From Methylococcaceae bacterium (lineage in GTDB: Bacteria > Pseudomonadota > Gammaproteobacteria > Methylococcales > Methylomonadaceae), in NCBI GenBank assembly GCA_030626845.1, contig DAOUTG010000013.1:1-44317 (forward strand): a stretch of 44,317 bases of DNA. Direction: 5' to 3'. The translations under genes were made by a program, and so were the position numbers. The notes beneath the pieces were generated by a model. It was not told the DNA's origin. It did no database searches and saw only the letters and a program-made list of their open reading frames with translations. Positions 17,393-28,004 of this stretch are shown in pieces (positions within the stretch are counted from its first letter, which is position 1; each line of letters starts with the position of its first letter).

Positions 17393-18640
17393 TTATAATG
17401 TTGCATCAGAATAAATCCCTTCAACATTATGCTCAATTTTTTTAGACGCTAATTCTAAGCCATATTTATAGCACTCACTGGCTTTGTTCTTATCGTCTTT
17501 ACTATAAAACAAATCCCCTAATAGCTGATAGGCGGCAACCGTTGGCTCAAAAGAAATACTTTTTGATAAATAATCTTCCGCTTTTTCTAATTGATCGCAT
17601 TTTAGGCTTATTTTCCCTAACATTCGTAATAATACGGGATTTTCAGGATGCGATGCGACCCATTTCTCAGCGGTTAATAATTGATTAACGTAGTGGTTTG
17701 ACTTGATATTACCAAAAATAACTAATAACGTTTCACTCCAATTTTCAGTAATTGCATCAATAACAGCAGTCTCAATTTCAGCTCCACCACTAACAACAAT
17801 CATTGCTGAAAAATAAATCGAACGAACTTCATTAAGTTTTTTAATATGGGAAGGAATCGTTGTCCAAAGCTGTTGAATTTCACTGACCTTGGCATTTTCA
17901 GCGGCTTGTTTTAATAACCGGGTATAAGTTTCAGTTTCCAGTAATTTAACTTCCTCTTCCATTAACACCTTATTTTTATTTAAAGAAGGAATTAATTGTC
18001 GCATCCCATCCCAATCACCTAAACTTCGATAAGCTTGATGTAATAATTTCAAAACACTCGCATGCGTTGGGTCAATGCTATTTAATTTAGTTAATGTTTT
18101 TACCGCATCACCAAATTGCTTTTCAGATAAATTTAATTCAGCTTGAGTCAGTCCGACAGCAATATCAACGCCCTTACTTTGATCTGCGGCTTTTTTAAGA
18201 TATTCATCACGTTTTTCTATCGCGCCCCGAGATTGTGCCGCACGCGCTGCGGTTAAATAATGTAATAAAGGCGCACCACTATTAGATGCATGACGAATTA
18301 ATACTTTTTCAGCATTTACCCAATTTCCAGCCGCAGAATCAACTAACCCTTCAATTAAGGCATTTTGAGAACGATCCGTTTTATTATGTTGACGGCGGGT
18401 TATCATTTTATTTGGATAACGTAGTAGTGAACCCAGCAATCTGAAAATAACATAAAAAATAAAAAAGCCCAGCAGCTGAATACTAATAAAAACGACCGCT
18501 GTCATTTCCAGTGACCAATGACCAAAACCCATTAATAAATAGCCAGGGTTTTCATAACTTGTAAGCCATGCAAAAACAGAATAGATAAATATTCCTGCAA
18601 TAAAAATTAAGCTTAGAAAATAAATAATCTTTTTTTTCAT
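17393..18640 (-). CDS. hemY: HemY-like membrane TPR protein
   Basis: A 415-residue protein with two N-terminal membrane helices (about 4-24 and 42-66) and a long array of helical TPR-type repeats in the periplasmic or cytoplasmic remainder. The HemY_N features AARAAQSRGAIEKRDEYLKKA and GLVDSAAGNWVNAEKVL are clear. Its precise role in haem synthesis is unsettled in the family; it is not the protoporphyrinogen oxidase of the same name in Bacillus. It is the last gene of a hemC-hemD-hemX-hemY run and starts 15 bases after hemX. Confidence 0.9.
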   Translation of the reverse strand: MKKKIIYFLSLIFIAGIFIYSVFAWLTSYENPGYLLMGFGHWSLEMTAVVFISIQLLGFFIFYVIFRLLGSLLRYPNKMITRRQHNKTDRSQNALIEGLVDSAAGNWVNAEKVLIRHASNSGAPLLHYLTAARAAQSRGAIEKRDEYLKKAADQSKGVDIAVGLTQAELNLSEKQFGDAVKTLTKLNSIDPTHASVLKLLHQAYRSLGDWDGMRQLIPSLNKNKVLMEEEVKLLETETYTRLLKQAAENAKVSEIQQLWTTIPSHIKKLNEVRSIYFSAMIVVSGGAEIETAVIDAITENWSETLLVIFGNIKSNHYVNQLLTAEKWVASHPENPVLLRMLGKISLKCDQLEKAEDYLSKSISFEPTVAAYQLLGDLFYSKDDKNKASECYKYGLELASKKIEHNVEGIYSDATL

Positions 18641-18655
18641 TATAGGCTCTCTATA

Positions 18656-19999
18656 TTATTGCTTAGGGTTCGTTTTAGTTGGAACAGGCGGGGCTTCTAC
18701 AGATTTTTTTGGCTTCTCAGTGATTTTATCTTTATTTTCAGTTCTTTTGATTTTTTCTTGTTTATTGTCTTTAATTTCTTCATCTGCTATTTTTTTAGTA
18801 GTATTCGGGACAGCAACGACTTCTATTTCCGCCTTTTCCTCATCCTGTAAGGCTTTATCGGTTTCTATTCTTAACTTAGTAATATCACGTAACATTTTTA
18901 GTGAAAGACTAATATCAGGAAGTTGGGCATAAACTTGCGATTTACTTAATTTATTTAATTCTGCAGTAAAATTTTTGGTTTTTTTATTTCTGGTAAAATT
19001 CGCATCTAACCATTTTAGTGCATCAGTAACACTGGCTTCATAAAGTGTTTTATTTTGCTGTACTAAAGCAATTTTAACCATTTCCAATTTAATGCCTAAT
19101 TGTTGTTTAATCAATTCAGCTTCTTCAACGGTTAAAATTTCATCAACTTCCTTATCACTATGACGAACGGTTATTAAACCTTCTAGCTGTGTTAATGTGC
19201 CATTAACTAGACTGTGTGTATTTTTAGTCGTTTCTTTATGTCCATAAATCTCTGTGGAGGCAACTAAAGGTTTAGCCGCATAAGGCAAAATTAAAGTAAG
19301 TTCATCCACTTTATCAATTAATAATTGTAAGCTTGCATAACTGCCCACTATATCGTTAACAGCAACTTCTTTTAATGCACCCATTTCTTTAGTAATTTGT
19401 TCGCGAACTTTAAATGCCGCCGCATCGCCACTTTCACGTAAACGTTGATCAGCCGCTTTTAATGCCTCACTGGTTGTATTCAAATCACCCATTAAATGCA
19501 GTCTTTGATTGGCAACACTTAATAAATATTCTGCATCTGCCATTAACCAATCACCCCGGGTTTTACCTAATTGCCGTTGTAATTTTAGAATGGATTGCTT
19601 TAAATCGGTATGGGTTATTTCCAATTTTTCATCTTGCCGTTTGGAAAATGCGGTTAAACGTTTATTAAAAACATCATCTGTGCCAGTAACATCTTCATTA
19701 ACTGAAGTTAATTGCTTTTGCGTAGAGGCAAGTTCTGATTGAATGCTATTAATTTGCGTTGTCAGTTCTGAAATACGTTGATTTTCATTAACAATTCTAA
19801 GCTTTTGATTTTCTTGGGTATCATTCAATTGTTTCAGTAGATAAGCCCCTACCGCTGCCAACATAATAATAAGAAATACAATAATGATCGACCCAATCCA
19901 CGCTTTAGATTTATTCTCTACAACTTTATTTTCTACAACGGCAACTTTTTCAACCACCGTTTCATTTTCTTGTTGTCTTTCAGTTACTTTTTCCGCCAC
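18656..19999 (-). CDS. hemX: HemX-like membrane protein
   Basis: A 447-residue HemX-family protein. After a short acidic cytoplasmic start comes one membrane helix (about 35-56). A coiled-coil stretch follows (NENQRISELTTQINSIQSELA), then a helical domain with the conserved GDWLMADAEYLLSVANQRL. The C-terminal about 70 residues are a Lys/Glu/Pro-rich, low-complexity tail. The old label uroporphyrin-III methyltransferase is not supported, since no SAM-binding motif is visible. GTG start at 19999 follows GGGGAAG and overlaps hemD by 20 bases, so it is probably translationally coupled. Confidence 0.9.
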   Translation of the reverse strand: MAEKVTERQQENETVVEKVAVVENKVVENKSKAWIGSIIIVFLIIMLAAVGAYLLKQLNDTQENQKLRIVNENQRISELTTQINSIQSELASTQKQLTSVNEDVTGTDDVFNKRLTAFSKRQDEKLEITHTDLKQSILKLQRQLGKTRGDWLMADAEYLLSVANQRLHLMGDLNTTSEALKAADQRLRESGDAAAFKVREQITKEMGALKEVAVNDIVGSYASLQLLIDKVDELTLILPYAAKPLVASTEIYGHKETTKNTHSLVNGTLTQLEGLITVRHSDKEVDEILTVEEAELIKQQLGIKLEMVKIALVQQNKTLYEASVTDALKWLDANFTRNKKTKNFTAELNKLSKSQVYAQLPDISLSLKMLRDITKLRIETDKALQDEEKAEIEVVAVPNTTKKIADEEIKDNKQEKIKRTENKDKITEKPKKSVEAPPVPTKTNPKQ

Positions 20000-20783
20000 A
20001 ATCTTCCCCGTTACACACTGTTGTCACTGTCTTAATAATTGCTATATCAGCAGGGCTTGCACTAACAAGCACGTGTTTGAATCCTATTTCCACCGCTATT
20101 TCTTTGATCCGAGTGCTAATAACAATTAGCGGTACGCCCAATATTAACGGGGCTATTATACGTCCTGCTAACAAAGACATTAAATTATTTAATGCATCAC
20201 CACTGGTAATCGTAATGGCATTTAATTTTTTTTGTTTTAATAAATTAATAATAACGGTATCATCATTCGTTTTAGGCTGGGACCGTTTATAGACTTCTAA
20301 ATAATGAACTGTTGCCCCCCGTTGTTCAAGCGTTTTAGCTAAGGTTTCGCGTCCACCTTGTCCCCGGACAATTAAAACCTTTTGCCCTTCAATAGACTGT
20401 AGCTCAGGCATTAATAATAATGCTTCACTATTAAAACCAGTATCAGGGGTTAAATCTACAGCCAATCCTATATTTTCTAAAGCCTTAGCCGTTGCTTTTC
20501 CTATCGCTGCAATTTTTACGGGTTTAAAACAGCTCGTTTTACCCTTATTCGCTTGTTGTGCGAAATTTACCGCATTAGCACTAATAAAAATTAACCAATC
20601 ATAGCCTGATAACTTTTCTAGCTGAGAAATAATAGCATTTGAATTACTTAGAGCTTTAATTGCAAGGGTTGGAAAAATAACAGCCTCACCGCCTTCTTGC
20701 TCAATAAGCAATGCGAGTTTTTTTGCCTGAGGAAGCGGACGCGTAACTAATATTTTTAAACCATTAAGCATCCCTTGTTTCAT
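19980..20783 (-). CDS. hemD: Uroporphyrinogen-III synthase
   Basis: Cyclises hydroxymethylbilane to uroporphyrinogen III. The 267-residue protein shows the poorly conserved two-lobed family pattern: ILVTRPLPQAKKLALLIEQEGGEAVIFP, the WLIFISANAVNFA block, VLIVRGQGGRETLAKTLEQRGATVHYLEVY and the late ITSGDALNNL. Six bases separate it from hemC and it overlaps hemX, which confirms the identity. The ATG at 20783 has no clear ribosome-binding site, consistent with coupling to hemC. Confidence 0.93.
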   Translation of the reverse strand: MKQGMLNGLKILVTRPLPQAKKLALLIEQEGGEAVIFPTLAIKALSNSNAIISQLEKLSGYDWLIFISANAVNFAQQANKGKTSCFKPVKIAAIGKATAKALENIGLAVDLTPDTGFNSEALLLMPELQSIEGQKVLIVRGQGGRETLAKTLEQRGATVHYLEVYKRSQPKTNDDTVIINLLKQKKLNAITITSGDALNNLMSLLAGRIIAPLILGVPLIVISTRIKEIAVEIGFKHVLVSASPADIAIIKTVTTVCNGEDCGGKSN

Positions 20784-20789
20784 TTTTTG

Positions 20790-21716
20790 CTAAGAATACA
20801 AAGCCACTAACACTTTATCTGCCCCTTGATTCAATAATTCATCAGCAACCATGACCCCAATTTCTGCTGCATCTTTAATATGCCCTGTCCGCTCAACACG
20901 GTAGATAATAGAGCCATCAGGACTACCAACTAATCCCCGCATAAATAATTGTTGTTGTTTTATTTCTGCAAAACCTGCGATAGGCACTTGGCAACCGCCA
21001 TTTAAACGTGCATTCATCGCTCTTTCTGCACTAAGACGAAGGGTTGTTTCTTCATCATGCAAAGCGTGCAATAATTTATTTATTTCAATATCATTACTCC
21101 GTGATTCAATACCAATTGCTCCCTGCCCTACCGCAGGTAAACTTACCGTCGTATCAAGACATTGAGTAATTTTATTTTCCATGCCTAAACGCTTTAAACC
21201 CGCTGCAGCTAGAATAATCGCATCAAACTTACCCGCCTCTAATTTTGCTAATCGCGTATTAACATTACCACGTAATGACAAAATTTTAGCATCAGGAAAT
21301 TGTTCTTTAAGTTGGCATTGACGACGAAGACTACAAGTCCCTATTTTGGCATTTTGAGGTAAATCATTGAGAGAACGATAACGATTAGACACAAACGCAT
21401 CACGCGGATCTCCACGTTCTAAAACAACGGCTAAATGTAACCCTTGAGGAAATTCAATAGGCACATCTTTCATTGAATGAACCGCAATATCAGCAATTCC
21501 TGCCAACATTCCCTGTTCTAATTCTTTGACAAACAAGCCTTTACCACCAATTTTTGCTAGTGGCGTATCCAATATTTTATCGCCCTGAGTCATCATTGTG
21601 ACTAATTCAGTCTTAAGCTCTGGAAAGGCATTTTCTAATTTAGCAGCAACATGTTTAGCTTGCCATAAGGCTAAAGGGCTTTTGCGAGTGGCAATACGAA
21701 TAACTTTTACTGTCAA
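20790..21716 (-). CDS. hemC: Porphobilinogen deaminase (hydroxymethylbilane synthase)
   Basis: Polymerises four porphobilinogens into hydroxymethylbilane. The 308-residue enzyme has the N-terminal [14 protein letters not shown], the catalytic Asp region [11 protein letters not shown], the phosphate-binding arginines in [11 protein letters not shown] and [11 protein letters not shown], and the dipyrromethane cofactor Cys in [11 protein letters not shown]. The start is TTG, supported by AGGA about seven bases upstream; no ATG or GTG fits the conserved N-terminus. It heads the haem run and lies 96 bases after aroE. Confidence 0.95.
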   Translation of the reverse strand: MTVKVIRIATRKSPLALWQAKHVAAKLENAFPELKTELVTMMTQGDKILDTPLAKIGGKGLFVKELEQGMLAGIADIAVHSMKDVPIEFPQGLHLAVVLERGDPRDAFVSNRYRSLNDLPQNAKIGTCSLRRQCQLKEQFPDAKILSLRGNVNTRLAKLEAGKFDAIILAAAGLKRLGMENKITQCLDTTVSLPAVGQGAIGIESRSNDIEINKLLHALHDEETTLRLSAERAMNARLNGGCQVPIAGFAEIKQQQLFMRGLVGSPDGSIIYRVERTGHIKDAAEIGVMVADELLNQGADKVLVALYS

Positions 21717-21812
21717 AACTAATCCTGTTAATCAATAAAAAAGCAATATTGTAACCTTATTTATATCCTTGGTGTTATTGATAAATGACAAACAAAGCCG
21801 AATAATTTATCC

Positions 21813-22643
21813 TCAAATAGTCCCTTCATGAAACAAATTGATTATATTTTCTGTATTGGGACGTATTCCACGCCAACTATAAAAAGCTTCGGCGGCTTGT
21901 TCAATTAACATGCCTAAGCCATCTAGGCTTTTAAGTGCCTTATTTTCAAGACCCCAACGTACAAATGCCGTCGGCTCATTAGCATAGGCTAAATCATAAC
22001 AACACCCATTTTCAGCTAATAGGTTATCAACCAAAGGCGGGAGTTGATTACTCAGACTAGCAGAGGTTGCATTTAAAATTAAGTCAAATTGCTGTTGTAC
22101 TAAATCTTTAAAACCACACCCCTTAATCATCCCTAAATCTTGAAATTCTATCGCTAAAGCGATTGATTTTTCGACCGTTCGATTAGCAATGACTATTTTT
22201 TCAGGGCTATGCTGCATAATAGGATCAATAATGCCCCGTGATGCACCTCCTGCTCCTAAAATTAAAATTCGTTTCTCTTTAAGAGTGATTTGATGGTTAA
22301 TCATTAAATCTCTAACCAAGCCACAACCATCGGTATTATCACCTAGAATAGAACCATCAGATTGTAAAACCAGCGTATTAACGGCTTTTGCAAATTTCGC
22401 CCGTGGTGTTAATTTATCTGCAAATTGAAAGGCAAGTTCCTTTAATGGCACAGTACAGTTAAGCCCTTTACCCCCCTTAGAAAAGAACTCGTTAGCAGAA
22501 ACGGTAAAAATATCCGCACCGACTTCTTTAGCTTGATAAATTAAGTTTTGCCTAGTTTGCTGTGCAAAAAATGTATGAATTTGAGGGGATTTACTGTGAT
22601 TAATCGGCTGTCCAAAAACAGCATAGCGGTCTATTGAGTTCAT
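21813..22643 (-). CDS. aroE: Shikimate dehydrogenase
   Basis: NADPH-dependent reduction of 3-dehydroshikimate in the aromatic amino-acid pathway. The substrate motif FGQPINHSKSPQIHTFFAQQT, the catalytic Lys in NCTVPLKELAF, DNTDGCGLVRDL, the nucleotide loop GAGGASRGI and the NADP-binding NRTVEK are all present in 276 residues. It is on the same strand as hemC but without tight spacing, so co-transcription is possible rather than certain. Confidence 0.95.
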   Translation of the reverse strand: MNSIDRYAVFGQPINHSKSPQIHTFFAQQTRQNLIYQAKEVGADIFTVSANEFFSKGGKGLNCTVPLKELAFQFADKLTPRAKFAKAVNTLVLQSDGSILGDNTDGCGLVRDLMINHQITLKEKRILILGAGGASRGIIDPIMQHSPEKIVIANRTVEKSIALAIEFQDLGMIKGCGFKDLVQQQFDLILNATSASLSNQLPPLVDNLLAENGCCYDLAYANEPTAFVRWGLENKALKSLDGLGMLIEQAAEAFYSWRGIRPNTENIINLFHEGTI

Positions 22644-22750
22644 TAAAATAAATTAAAGTTATAAATTCTTTTATTCATAAGGAATATTTTTTCCGATGTA
22701 ATGCTAAAAATTCAATAATATCTTGATGAATCGTCAGTTTAAAAAGTCAG

Positions 22751-24064
22751 TTATTTTTTAACTTTCTCAACACTTCCCCCTACGGTTACCGTTTGTAATA
22801 ATTCAGGGCGAACACGACGTTTAAAGGCTTCCTTAATATCAGCAACGGTAATTTTTTCAACACGTTGAGGAAAGGTTTCTAAATAATCCAGCGGCAAATG
22901 ATGAAATCCAATCATGCCCAAATAACTCATTAATTTACTATTATTATCAAAACGTAATACAAAACCGCCTGTAATATTTTTCTTAGCGGCAATGAGTTCT
23001 TCTTCAGTTACCCCGTTATCAATAAATGTATTTAAGGTGGTACTTAAGACTTTTAAAGCTTCTTGCGTTTGTTCATTTTTAGTCTGTAAACCCATTGTAA
23101 AAGGGCCTTTTTTAACCATCGGTGAAAAATAGCTATAAGCACTATAAGCCAAGCCTCTTTTTTCACGCACTTCTTTAAATAATTTAGACACCAAACCACT
23201 GCCGCCTAAAATATGATTGCCTACATAAAGGGCAATATAATCTTTGTCGTGACGATCCATACCAGGAAAACCAACCCGCACATGGGTTTGTGTGGATGGA
23301 AAATTAATATATTGCGTTGTTGCTTTTTCTGGCAATTTAACATCTGCTAAAGGCGTAGGTTTTTGTCCTTTGGGCAGTTTAGCCATTAAAGTTTCAGCCG
23401 TATCCGTTGCTTGTTGCTTATCTAATGCACCGACAATAACAATCATTGCATTCGCAGTGACATAATAATTTTGATAAAACTGTTTACTATCACTCGGTTT
23501 GAATTTAGAAACCGTTTCAATATAACCTGAACTCGGATAAGCATAAGGATGCTCTCCATAAAGTGCTTTATCATATGCCAGTGCTGCAATAGCTCCTGGG
23601 GATTCTTCACGATGCTTTAATCCTGCTAAAACCCGTTTTTGTTCCCGCTCAAAATCAACTTGAGCAAACTTAGGCTGCGTTAAAATAACTTGCATTGTTG
23701 CTAAAGCTTTATCAAAAAGTTTAGGCTCTGTCAGGGTTCTTAATGATAATGACGCACTATCTGTACCTGCACCTACACCAAATTGCGCCCCTACACTTTC
23801 AAAACGTTCAGCAATTTGATCCGCATTCCACTTACCCGCGCCTGTATCTAATAATCCTGAAGTAAACGCTGCAATACCGTATTTTACCTTATCTCTGGCA
23901 CTTCCCGCATCAAACACAACTTTTATATCAACCATCGGTAATGCAGGATTATTAACATAATACACAGGCACACCTTGTGAGGTTTGCCAATGCTCAATTT
24001 TAACCGCAGCCTGAATTGAACATGAAAAAATAAATAAAAATAGGCTTAATAATCTAATGGGCAT
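22751..24064 (-). CDS. M16-family peptidase-like subunit lacking the zinc motif
   Basis: A 437-residue secreted (signal about residues 1-19, ending SIQA) M16 protein. The normal HxxEH is replaced: the equivalent helix reads AAFTSGLLDTGAG, so it should not be catalytic. The C-terminal half has the family substrate-binding Arg-Tyr pattern in KEVREKRGLAYSAYS. It overlaps the end of the catalytic paralogue by 11 bases. The arrangement matches active/inactive M16 pairs (as in mitochondrial processing peptidase and PqqF/G-type pairs) that act as heterodimers. ATG follows AGGAG eight bases before. Confidence 0.9.
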   Translation of the reverse strand: MPIRLLSLFLFIFSCSIQAAVKIEHWQTSQGVPVYYVNNPALPMVDIKVVFDAGSARDKVKYGIAAFTSGLLDTGAGKWNADQIAERFESVGAQFGVGAGTDSASLSLRTLTEPKLFDKALATMQVILTQPKFAQVDFEREQKRVLAGLKHREESPGAIAALAYDKALYGEHPYAYPSSGYIETVSKFKPSDSKQFYQNYYVTANAMIVIVGALDKQQATDTAETLMAKLPKGQKPTPLADVKLPEKATTQYINFPSTQTHVRVGFPGMDRHDKDYIALYVGNHILGGSGLVSKLFKEVREKRGLAYSAYSYFSPMVKKGPFTMGLQTKNEQTQEALKVLSTTLNTFIDNGVTEEELIAAKKNITGGFVLRFDNNSKLMSYLGMIGFHHLPLDYLETFPQRVEKITVADIKEAFKRRVRPELLQTVTVGGSVEKVKK

Positions 24065-25430
24065 GACGCGCTCCTGCTATTGAGGCGGGTTTGGGTTGTT
24101 CTGTAATCGGTTGCGGGTCTAAATAGGCAATGGATAATTTATCTTCAATTAAATATTTAATCGCGACATCACGCACTTGTTTTGCCGTAATATTATTCAC
24201 CTTATCAACATAACGATCTATTTCTTGCCAGCCAATCCCCACGGTTTCCGCCATGCCTAAAAGCATGGCTTGGTAAAAATTAGAATCACGTTGATAAACA
24301 GCCCCTGCCAATACTTGGGCTTTAATACGTTGTAATTCATCATTACTGACCAAATCTGTTTGTAATAATTTAATTTCAGCTTTTATTGCCGCCTCAAGTT
24401 CCTCAACGGTTTTACCTTCAACAGGTGTGCCAGAGAGGGTAAATAAATCTTTTAAACGAGCAGCGAGAGAATAACCTGCGCTGGCAGAGACTGCAATTTG
24501 TTGACCACGAACTAAATGTTTGCTTAAACGCGCACTATTACCCCCATCTAAAATACCTGCTAAAACTTCCAAAGCATAAGCTTCGGTATCCTCCTCTAAA
24601 GTATTTAACACAGGCACTTTATACCCCATGATTAAATAAGGCAATTTGGCAGGTAACTTCATGGTCATTTTACGCACCCCCTGCTGCTCAATTTCCGTTT
24701 GTGGTTTTAAAGGTTTAATTTCTTCTGCCTTAAAACCTGAAAAATATTTGCTTGCTAAACTAAAAACAGCCTCAGGTTCTATATCACCAACAACAACTAA
24801 AGTTGCATTATTAGGTGCGTACCAACGTTGATACCACGCATTCAAATCATCAACCTTATAGGCTGCAATATCGCTAGGCCAACCAATAACAGGGTTTTTA
24901 TAAGGACTATTAGAAAAAGCCATTGCCATAAAATGCTCATAAGTTTTAGAACGGGGCTTATCATCGGTACGCATCCGGCGTTCTTCAGTGACTACCTCTA
25001 ACTCTTTTACTAACTCTTCTTTTAATAAATGCAGGTTTCGCATTCGATCCGCTTCTAATTTAAAACTAATTTCCAACCTTGATTTTTCCAAGGTTTGAAA
25101 ATAAGCGGTATAATCTTGTCCAGTAAACGCATTTTCATTCCCCCCGTTTTCGGCAATAATTTTAGAAAATTCACCTGCGGGGTATTTTTTAGTTCCCTTA
25201 AACATCATGTGTTCAAGCATGTGAGAAATACCTGTGATTCCATTAGGCTCATAGCTACTTCCCACTTTATACCAAATTTGGGTAACAACAACAGGGGAAC
25301 GGCGATCTTCTTTCACCAGAATTTTTAAGCCATTTTTTAAAATTTTTTCATGAACCTTACTTTCAGTTTCCGCGCTATTAACCCCTAAAGGTAAACAGCA
25401 AAGCGCCATTAATAAAAATTTAAATTTCAT
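24054..25430 (-). CDS. Periplasmic zinc peptidase, M16 family (catalytic subunit)
   Basis: A 458-residue metallopeptidase with an N-terminal signal (about 1-19, ending VNSAE). The inverted zinc motif HMLEH lies in GISHMLEHMMFKGT, and a downstream Glu lies in ELEVVTEERRMR. The family region NATLVVVGDIEPE is also present. It should degrade short peptides or process an exported precursor, together with the inactive partner it overlaps. The precursor is not indicated by the neighbours. AGGAA precedes the ATG. Confidence 0.92.
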   Translation of the reverse strand: MKFKFLLMALCCLPLGVNSAETESKVHEKILKNGLKILVKEDRRSPVVVTQIWYKVGSSYEPNGITGISHMLEHMMFKGTKKYPAGEFSKIIAENGGNENAFTGQDYTAYFQTLEKSRLEISFKLEADRMRNLHLLKEELVKELEVVTEERRMRTDDKPRSKTYEHFMAMAFSNSPYKNPVIGWPSDIAAYKVDDLNAWYQRWYAPNNATLVVVGDIEPEAVFSLASKYFSGFKAEEIKPLKPQTEIEQQGVRKMTMKLPAKLPYLIMGYKVPVLNTLEEDTEAYALEVLAGILDGGNSARLSKHLVRGQQIAVSASAGYSLAARLKDLFTLSGTPVEGKTVEELEAAIKAEIKLLQTDLVSNDELQRIKAQVLAGAVYQRDSNFYQAMLLGMAETVGIGWQEIDRYVDKVNNITAKQVRDVAIKYLIEDKLSIAYLDPQPITEQPKPASIAGARHAH

Positions 25431-25528
25431 AATTTCCTCAATAATAAAAGGTTAGATTGCATTGAACGTTCTTGATAATCAATCGTTCGCTGTATTTTAT
25501 ACGATTATCGCTTGTGATTTAAAACCTA

Positions 25529-26416
25529 ATGATATACAAAAACACAATTCTCTCTTGGAAAAATTACCTAGAACTATGTAAACCTAAAGTGGTTGCACTC
25601 ATTATTTTTACCGCTATCGTTGGCATGTTACTCGCCGTAGAGGGGATTCCACCGCTTGATACCTTTATTTATGCCACCTTAGGCATTGGACTTGCAGCGG
25701 CTTCTGCTGCTGCGATTAATCATTATATTGATCGTCAATCTGATGCAAAAATGGCACGAACTGAAAACCGTCCTTTACCTAAGGGAGAATTAAATGCAAA
25801 AAATGTCATTGTTTTTGCAATAATTTTAGGTGTTATTTCAATGCTGTTATTAGTGTTTATGGTGAATATTTTAACCGCATTTTTAACCCTTTTATCACTC
25901 ATAGGTTATGCGATTATTTACACTGTTTATTTAAAACGCATGACCCCACAAAATATTGTCATTGGTGGCGCAGCAGGTGCAGCCCCTCCTGTTTTAGGCT
26001 GGTGTGCGATGACAGGTGAAGTTCACCCTTTTTCTTTATTGTTATTTTTAATTGTTTTCATTTGGACACCGCCGCATTTTTGGGCATTAGCGATTGCACG
26101 ACGTGAAGAGTATGCAAAAATTGAAATTCCCATGTTACCTGTAACACATGGGGTTGAATTTACCCGATTACAAATTTTACTGTATACCATTTTGTTATTT
26201 ATAGTGACTTTATTACCTTATTTAACGGGAATGAGCCACTTAATTTATCTCTTTAGTGCGATACCCTTGGGTTTTATATTTTTATATTTTGCCATTTTAA
26301 TGATGAAACGAAAAGATGATAAAACAGCGATGAAAACCTTTGGTTTTTCGATTCTTTATTTAATGTTGATGTTTGCCGCTTTATTGGTCGATCATTATAT
26401 TCCGTTGAGTTTTTAA
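25529..26416 (+). CDS. cyoE: Protohaem IX farnesyltransferase (haem O synthase)
   Basis: A polytopic UbiA-family prenyltransferase of 295 residues, with about eight or nine helices, that adds a farnesyl group to haem B for terminal oxidases. The first Asp-rich site appears as [21 protein letters not shown] and the second region as [24 protein letters not shown]. It is also called ctaB. Unusually it stands alone, with no cytochrome oxidase subunits or ctaA beside it. It is divergent from the M16 pair and convergent with lpxH. Confidence 0.93.
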   Translation: MIYKNTILSWKNYLELCKPKVVALIIFTAIVGMLLAVEGIPPLDTFIYATLGIGLAAASAAAINHYIDRQSDAKMARTENRPLPKGELNAKNVIVFAIILGVISMLLLVFMVNILTAFLTLLSLIGYAIIYTVYLKRMTPQNIVIGGAAGAAPPVLGWCAMTGEVHPFSLLLFLIVFIWTPPHFWALAIARREEYAKIEIPMLPVTHGVEFTRLQILLYTILLFIVTLLPYLTGMSHLIYLFSAIPLGFIFLYFAILMMKRKDDKTAMKTFGFSILYLMLMFAALLVDHYIPLSF

Positions 26417-26510
26417 AAATAATTATAAAAAATGTATTTGATAGTTGATAACTGAAACAGGCGAACATTTAATTATTCGTAATAACTTTAAGTTTAAAGC
26501 TAAAATTAGG

Positions 26511-27257
26511 TCACAAGAACGTTATTTTTTCGTAACCCTGCTGATCCCAAGATAAAATACTCGCTTCATTCTCAGTCCACTCTGCTAACACAAATCGCTG
26601 GCCATTCTCACGCCCTAGTTTAAAGTCATGAACCCTTGGGCGATGAGTATGCCCATGAATTAATCGTGCAACCTGATGTTGACTCATCACTTCAATCACT
26701 GTCTGTAAGTTTACATCCATGATCTGCTGCGATTTATTTTTTTTATGAAAAAAACTCCGAAAGCGATACCAACGTGCCACTAATAATCGTAATAATAAGG
26801 GCTTAGATAATACGTTTTGTTGCCATGCGAGCGTATGTGATTTTTTTCTAAAAGCTTGGTAAGCTAAATCATCCGTACATAATAAATCACCATGTGTTAA
26901 TAAAGTTTTCACCCCGAATAAATTAATTATTGCATAATCCTCTAACAGCACAATCCCTGTTTGTCGGCAAAATTTTTCACCCAATAAAAAATCCCGATTG
27001 CCTCGCTGTAAATAAACTTTTACTCCAGAAGCCGTTAATTGTTTAAGCTGCTTTTTAATTTTGTTAATTGGCGGCATAAAATCATCATCCCCTACCCAAA
27101 CATCAAAAAAATCACCTAAAATATAAAGTGCCTCGGCTTCTGTTGCTTTTGTTTTGAGAAAATTTAAAAAACGCTGGGTAATCGCAGGTCTTTCCAATGC
27201 AAGATGGAGATCAGAAATAAAAAGAACGGTTTTATCGGTGTAGGTTATTAAAGACAT
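26511..27257 (-). CDS. lpxH: UDP-2,3-diacylglucosamine diphosphatase
   Basis: Hydrolyses UDP-2,3-diacylglucosamine to lipid X in lipid A synthesis, acting at the inner membrane. The calcineurin-like metal motifs are complete: FISDLHL, GDFFDVWVGDD, RGNRDFLLG, LTHGD and HGHTHRP. At 248 residues it matches the family. It lies 54 bases upstream of no gene on its own strand but is followed by a convergent cyoE; the cyclophilin gene precedes it by 54 bases, as in the common ppiB-lpxH pairing. Confidence 0.94.
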   Translation of the reverse strand: MSLITYTDKTVLFISDLHLALERPAITQRFLNFLKTKATEAEALYILGDFFDVWVGDDDFMPPINKIKKQLKQLTASGVKVYLQRGNRDFLLGEKFCRQTGIVLLEDYAIINLFGVKTLLTHGDLLCTDDLAYQAFRKKSHTLAWQQNVLSKPLLLRLLVARWYRFRSFFHKKNKSQQIMDVNLQTVIEVMSQHQVARLIHGHTHRPRVHDFKLGRENGQRFVLAEWTENEASILSWDQQGYEKITFL

Positions 27258-27311
27258 GATTTAAAGAGGGCGAAAATGGAGTGAAAATTTAAGTTATCAC
27301 TCCAAATTTTG

Positions 27312-27893
27312 TTATTCTACAACTTCTGCTTTTTCAATGACAATATTTTCTTTCGGTACATCTTGATGACCATTTTTTGAACCTGTCGCTACTTTTTCCA
27401 TCGCATCAACAATATTCATCCCTTCAATAACTTTAGCAAATACTGCATAACCCCAGCCTTGAGATGTTTTGCCACTGTGATTTAAAAAACCATTATCTTT
27501 ATAATTGATAAAAAACTGTGAACTGGCTGAATGCGGGTCGCCTGTTCTTGCCATCGCTAAAGTTCCACGATCATTTTTTAAACCATTATCAGCTTCATTA
27601 GTAATGGGCGCATGAGATTTCTTTTCTTTGAACTCTATATCAAAACCACCGCCTTGTGCCATAAATCCTGGAATCACCCGATGAAAAACCGTGTCATTAT
27701 AAAAACCTTCTTTAACATAATTTAAAAAATTAGCTGCCGAAACAGGCGCGTTTTTATTATCAACTTCAATAATAATTTCGCCTAATGAAGTGGTCACTTT
27801 TACTTTAGTCGTCTCTATCGACATCGTATTTTCCTTTGCAATTAATAGGGTTGTGAATGAAAAAAGCATCAAACCCAAAATTAAATAGCGCAT
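27312..27893 (-). CDS. Cyclophilin-type peptidyl-prolyl isomerase, probably exported
   Basis: A 193-residue cyclophilin that isomerises X-Pro bonds. From the ATG at 27893 there is a hydrophobic signal ([19 protein letters not shown]), so a periplasmic PpiA-like location is likely. GGAG lies seven bases before this ATG and supports it over a TTG-type start at 27920. The catalytic block [13 protein letters not shown], the [10 protein letters not shown] segment and the [14 protein letters not shown] end are conserved. The Trp of the cyclosporin loop is replaced, as is usual in bacterial forms. It is divergent from cysS. Confidence 0.92.
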   Translation of the reverse strand: MRYLILGLMLFSFTTLLIAKENTMSIETTKVKVTTSLGEIIIEVDNKNAPVSAANFLNYVKEGFYNDTVFHRVIPGFMAQGGGFDIEFKEKKSHAPITNEADNGLKNDRGTLAMARTGDPHSASSQFFINYKDNGFLNHSGKTSQGWGYAVFAKVIEGMNIVDAMEKVATGSKNGHQDVPKENIVIEKAEVVE

Positions 27894-28004
27894 AAATTTC
27901 TCCAAAGTTGATGCAAACATTCTATTTTAATGGTTTTTTACTTGAAAGAGAAATTCAAGCTTGGTAAATTGAACGGTTCTATCATTTATAAGCCTTTATT
28001 TAAC

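Noticed and set aside
18656..19999. HemX as a uroporphyrinogen-III methyltransferase
   Set aside because: No SAM-binding motif of that enzyme family is present; the protein is one membrane helix, a coiled coil and a helical domain.
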